From the NCBI RefSeq assembly GCF_000275845.1, contig NW_006766951.1:18159-28531 (forward strand): 10,373 bases of DNA. The letters run 5' to 3'. The stretch is from Dichomitus squalens LYAD-421 SS1. Lineage: Eukaryota > Basidiomycota > Agaricomycetes > Polyporales > Polyporaceae. The position numbers and the translations under genes were made by a program. Position 1 is the first letter of the stretch. Every line of letters starts with the position of its first letter. The notes below the pieces were generated by a model, which worked only from the letters and a program-made list of their open reading frames with translations, was not told the DNA's origin and did no database searches. This document shows positions 8,132-10,373 of this stretch, piece after piece.

Positions 8132-8400
8132 TCAGACGCGCATGTGGATGTGGAGGCCGCCCAAATACCCCTCTCCGGCAGACGTCTGACCAGCAATGGA
8201 ATCATCAGCACTTCCAGACTTCGCCAAACTTGACTTTACCGTGACTGACGGACCAACAGGAATGGAGGCTGTTGTTGCCCTCCATCGTTGACTAAGGGAG
8301 CGAAGGCCTGTGTGAGTATCAGAGCGAGTTCCAGTTCCGGACAATGAAATGGCGTCGAAGGTCAACTGTATTGTAATCATCCGAACAGCATCGGTGACAT
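8132..8400 (-). other. 5' flank of the AAA gene, possible upstream exon(s)
   Basis: A minus-strand frame is open from 8437 to its stop at 8132-8134, next to the ATG I use for the AAA gene. It has no recognised domain. It holds one intron-like segment: GTAAAG, a GCTGATG branch site and TGGTCAG, 54 nt, at roughly 8190-8250. An N-terminal exon is therefore possible but not shown. The copia LTR begins at 8401, so no more than about 270 bp of native upstream sequence remains before the annotated ATG. Confidence 0.35.
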
Positions 8401-8597
8401 TGTTGGAGTATAGCGGACACGTTTCTCTTTGTACCAATTGTTACGCGCTTGACAGGTCGTCAAGCGCCTTCTCTATTATGCGGATCCTCTACTCTGCGCT
8501 TTGCTAGTCTACATCATGTATATAAGCTACAGCTTCTTTTCCCTCGATAATCAGCTTCCCTGCTTCTCTCGATCACCCTCACGCTTGAACTCTAACA
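8401..8597 (+). mobile_element. 5' LTR of a Ty1/copia retrotransposon
   Basis: The 197-bp segment starts TGTTGGAG and ends CTCTAACA; the ends are inverted repeats at 7 of 8 positions with TG...CA termini. It holds TATATAA at 8519-8525, is followed directly by a tRNA-like primer-binding site, and precedes an open gag-pol frame by 78 bp. The five bases before it, GACAT (8396-8400), would be one copy of the target-site duplication; the other copy lies beyond the window. Confidence 0.85.
8519..8525 (+). promoter_or_regulatory. TATA box of the copia LTR promoter
   Basis: TATATAA lies about 120 bp into the LTR, followed by C/T-rich sequence where the RNA start (the R region) would lie. This is the expected RNA polymerase II core promoter for the element. 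Confidence 0.55.
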
Positions 8598-8611
8598 GGT
8601 TATGAGCCCTG
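8598..8611 (+). other. Primer-binding site complementary to the initiator-Met tRNA anticodon loop
   Basis: GGTTATGAGCCCTG directly follows the LTR. Its reverse complement, CAGGGCTCATAACC, carries the CAT anticodon in the GGG-CTCATAA-CC context of eukaryotic initiator tRNA-Met. Drosophila copia is known to prime reverse transcription from such an internal tRNA fragment rather than from the tRNA 3' end. The use here is inferred from the match. Confidence 0.8.
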
Positions 8612-8675
8612 GTTAGCTCTAACTGAAGAAAACTACGCCTACCACTGCTACATCTAATCTTATCGGTCGCGCAAC

Positions 8676-10373
8676 ATGGCAACGTCAACCGCTGACGCCA
8701 TCGGCAGGATCCGGATCGATCCTCTCACCGGGGTAGAGGATTGGCCCTCTTGGAGAGTCCAGATGGAGGATCTGCTGTACGGGTTAGGGTTATGGGACTA
8801 CGTCATCGAAGAAGGCAAGCCGACGGCAAAGGACGCCAAGGCACCGACCACAGAAGAGAAAAAGGCTCTAGAAGACTGGATGAAGAAGAACAGGACCGCG
8901 TTGATCGCGATCCGGATGCGAGTAAGCAAATCTCTTGTTCACACGCTGACAAGATGTGTTTCTAGCGCGGACGGGTGGAACCGCCTCGTCAAGAACTACG
9001 AGCCCAAGGGAATCTTGCACGTCGTGCAGATTCGCCGTAAGCTTTTGCAAGCTCGCTATTCGGACTCGGAAAACGTCGAAGAATTTCTACAAGAAATGGT
9101 GCGCCTGCGCGAGACGCTGGCGACCATGGGACACGCCCTGATGGAAGAAGAGTTCGCGATCACGCTTCTCACGGCGCTACCGGACAGCTGGGACCCAATG
9201 GTCAGCTTGATCAATCACGCAACAGATCTCAAGGATGCCAATGAGATCATCGCGCGGATCAGGCAACATGCAAGCCGCATCAACGACTCGGAGGTCGCGA
9301 TGGCGGTGCACGCAAAGAAGGGCAGAGGACCCCCTTTGTGCTATACGTACGGTAAGCCCGGTCTGGCGCGCGACTGCCCTAACCACGACGCGAAGGACGC
9401 GAAGGACGCGAAGGACGCGAAGGACGCGAAGGGGAAGAAGAAGGGCAAGGGCGACAAGGACGACGGGAAGAGCGACAAGCGCAAGCCCAAGAAGGACGGG
9501 CCGAAGGCGCTGGCTGCCGAAGAAGATGGCAGCGACAGCGACTCCGATGAGTACACATACGCGCTGATCGAACAGGTCGACAGCGATTTGGACGAGGACT
9601 CCGAGGAGCTTGCACTGGCGGCGCGGGTAGCTCGGGACGCTTGGGTAAGCGATTCCGCTACTACGGTGCACGTTGCACGCGCGCGCGCTGATTTTTTCAG
9701 GTACACGCCGACGCCCGGCGACAGTTTGAAAGGCGCAGGCGTCATGCCCATCCTCGGGCGCGGAGATGTCAAGATCGAATACGAGTACGACGGGTGCAAG
9801 ACAGTTGTCGAGCTGCGAAACGTGGTCCACGCTCCCGGAATCCCTCACAACCTCATCGCCCTGGGGCGCGTTGAGGCAGGCGGACACTCGGTCACCTTAC
9901 AAGACGGCAAGATAGTCTTCAAGAACTCGAAGGGACGAGCTTACGCGGAAGGCACACGGGTGGACAACCTGTACGTGATGCGCGCCACCACCGTACACAA
10001 CAAGACACCGGATCTCCCGTGTGCGGCGGCGGTTACACGACCCCGCCGGAAGCGGACGTATGACGAGTGGCACCGCGCCCTCGGTCATATCGGTATGAAG
10101 GCTGTCATCGCCATGAAGACCAAGCGCCTTGTGGAAGGCATGGAGGTGGACGAACGCGTCCCTCCCGCGGAGCAGTGCGAGGCCTGCGTCCGCGCAAAGC
10201 AGACCGTCGCGCCGTACCCGAAGAAGTCGGACACGGTCGTGGCCGCGATCGGTGACCTGACAGTCATGGACCTGTGGGGGAAGGCCCCTACGACAGGGAT
10301 CCACGGTGAGAAGTTCTTCTCGACTTTCACTGACATGCACGCGCGTCGTACAGTTGTAGAATTCTCCAAGACG
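8676..10373 (+). CDS. Ty1/copia Gag-Pol polyprotein (5' part, runs off the window)
   Basis: One frame is open from ATG 8676 through 566 codons to the window end. Residues 10-175 match copia-type Gag (UBN2/Retrotran_gag_2 style), with landmarks DWPSWRVQMEDLL, NYEPKG and FAITLLTALPDSWD. Residues 222-234 are a degenerate zinc knuckle, CYTYGKPGLARDC: one Cys is Tyr and the His is missing. Five Asp-Ala-Lys repeats (238-252) and a Lys-rich stretch follow. The protease segment has DSA at 326-328 where DSG is usual, then the typical V.HAPGIPHNLIALGRVE stretch. The integrase begins with the HHCC site (WHRALGH at 465-471, CEAC at 501-504) and enters the catalytic core with VMDLWG (Asp 532) and FSTFTDMHARRTVVEF. 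Reverse transcriptase and RNase H must lie to the right. The element copies RNA to DNA and integrates. The frame is intact, so it is recent, but the two altered sites question its activity. Confidence 0.92.
   Translation, partial: MATSTADAIGRIRIDPLTGVEDWPSWRVQMEDLLYGLGLWDYVIEEGKPTAKDAKAPTTEEKKALEDWMKKNRTALIAIRMRVSKSLVHTLTRCVSSADGWNRLVKNYEPKGILHVVQIRRKLLQARYSDSENVEEFLQEMVRLRETLATMGHALMEEEFAITLLTALPDSWDPMVSLINHATDLKDANEIIARIRQHASRINDSEVAMAVHAKKGRGPPLCYTYGKPGLARDCPNHDAKDAKDAKDAKDAKGKKKGKGDKDDGKSDKRKPKKDGPKALAAEEDGSDSDSDEYTYALIEQVDSDLDEDSEELALAARVARDAWVSDSATTVHVARARADFFRYTPTPGDSLKGAGVMPILGRGDVKIEYEYDGCKTVVELRNVVHAPGIPHNLIALGRVEAGGHSVTLQDGKIVFKNSKGRAYAEGTRVDNLYVMRATTVHNKTPDLPCAAAVTRPRRKRTYDEWHRALGHIGMKAVIAMKTKRLVEGMEVDERVPPAEQCEACVRAKQTVAPYPKKSDTVVAAIGDLTVMDLWGKAPTTGIHGEKFFSTFTDMHARRTVVEFSKT
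9387..9431 (+). repeat. Five tandem copies of GACGCGAAG
   Basis: The 9-bp unit repeats exactly five times and encodes Asp-Ala-Lys five times, directly after the degenerate zinc knuckle in Gag. The unit length is a multiple of three, so copy-number changes keep the frame. The same region, read on the other strand, gives a misleading Arg/Ser/Phe/Ala-repeat frame. Confidence 0.95.

Noticed and set aside
8922..8965. A 44-nt intron-like segment in gag (GTAAGC, GCTGAC, TTTCTAG)
   Set aside because: The unspliced frame reads through it into clearly conserved Gag sequence (GWNRLVKNYEPKG), and removal would shift the frame. The flanking residues also match Gag spacing without splicing, so I treat it as chance, unlike the similar segment over the protease site, which I only list for checking.
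9177..9887. A 236-codon open frame on the minus strand
   Set aside because: It lies wholly antisense to the copia gag-pol frame. Its Leu/Val/Arg repeats come from the complement of the GACGCGAAG repeat and Lys-rich codons. No domain is recognisable.

Overview
The window looks like an accessory stretch of a filamentous basidiomycete genome, probably an Agaricomycete. The evidence is the style of its genes: a HET-domain gene of the basidiomycete type, an AAA ATPase with a DUF7025-like N-terminal region interrupted by 51-57 nt GT-AG introns with CTRAY branch points, and Ty1/copia-type sequence with a short LTR. No bacterial, tRNA, rRNA or CRISPR features were seen. The organism is inferred from gene style only.

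Layout. (1) Positions 1-505 hold a partial, unidentified coding tail on the + strand. A purine-rich stretch follows, then a probable LTR (212-505, TATA box at 373) that may be the 3' end of an upstream retroelement. (2) Positions 537-2858, minus strand, hold an intact single-exon HET (heterokaryon incompatibility) protein of 773 aa. Its stop codon lies only about 30 bp from the LTR edge. (3) Positions 2859-4645 are about 1.8 kb of mostly non-coding sequence. (4) Positions 4646-4976, + strand, hold a frame-disrupted remnant of a second HET gene copy that matches the 3' end of the intact gene in inverted orientation. (5) Positions 5373-8131, minus strand, hold a multi-exon AAA ATPase gene. I rebuilt it with five well-supported introns and one doubtful segment that contains an in-frame TGA. 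Its Walker B and sensor 1 residues are unusual. (6) Positions 8401-10373, + strand, hold the 5' part of a Ty1/copia retrotransposon: a 197-bp LTR, a primer-binding site matching the initiator-Met tRNA anticodon loop, and one gag-pol frame open from 8676 to the window end (566 codons). That frame is easy to miss because it has no stop inside the window.

The two cellular genes share no visible operon-like logic. HET proteins act in non-self recognition and cell death in fungi, and HET genes often sit in repeat-rich, fast-evolving regions. The retroelement sequence on both sides, the decayed HET copy and the degenerate ATPase residues fit such a region. I found no clearly new multi-gene system. 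The most interesting points are the inverted HET duplication, the AAA gene that may be decaying or lack hydrolysis, the copia element with a degenerate zinc knuckle, an Asp-Ser-Ala protease site and intron-like segments, and its copia-style half-tRNA priming site.
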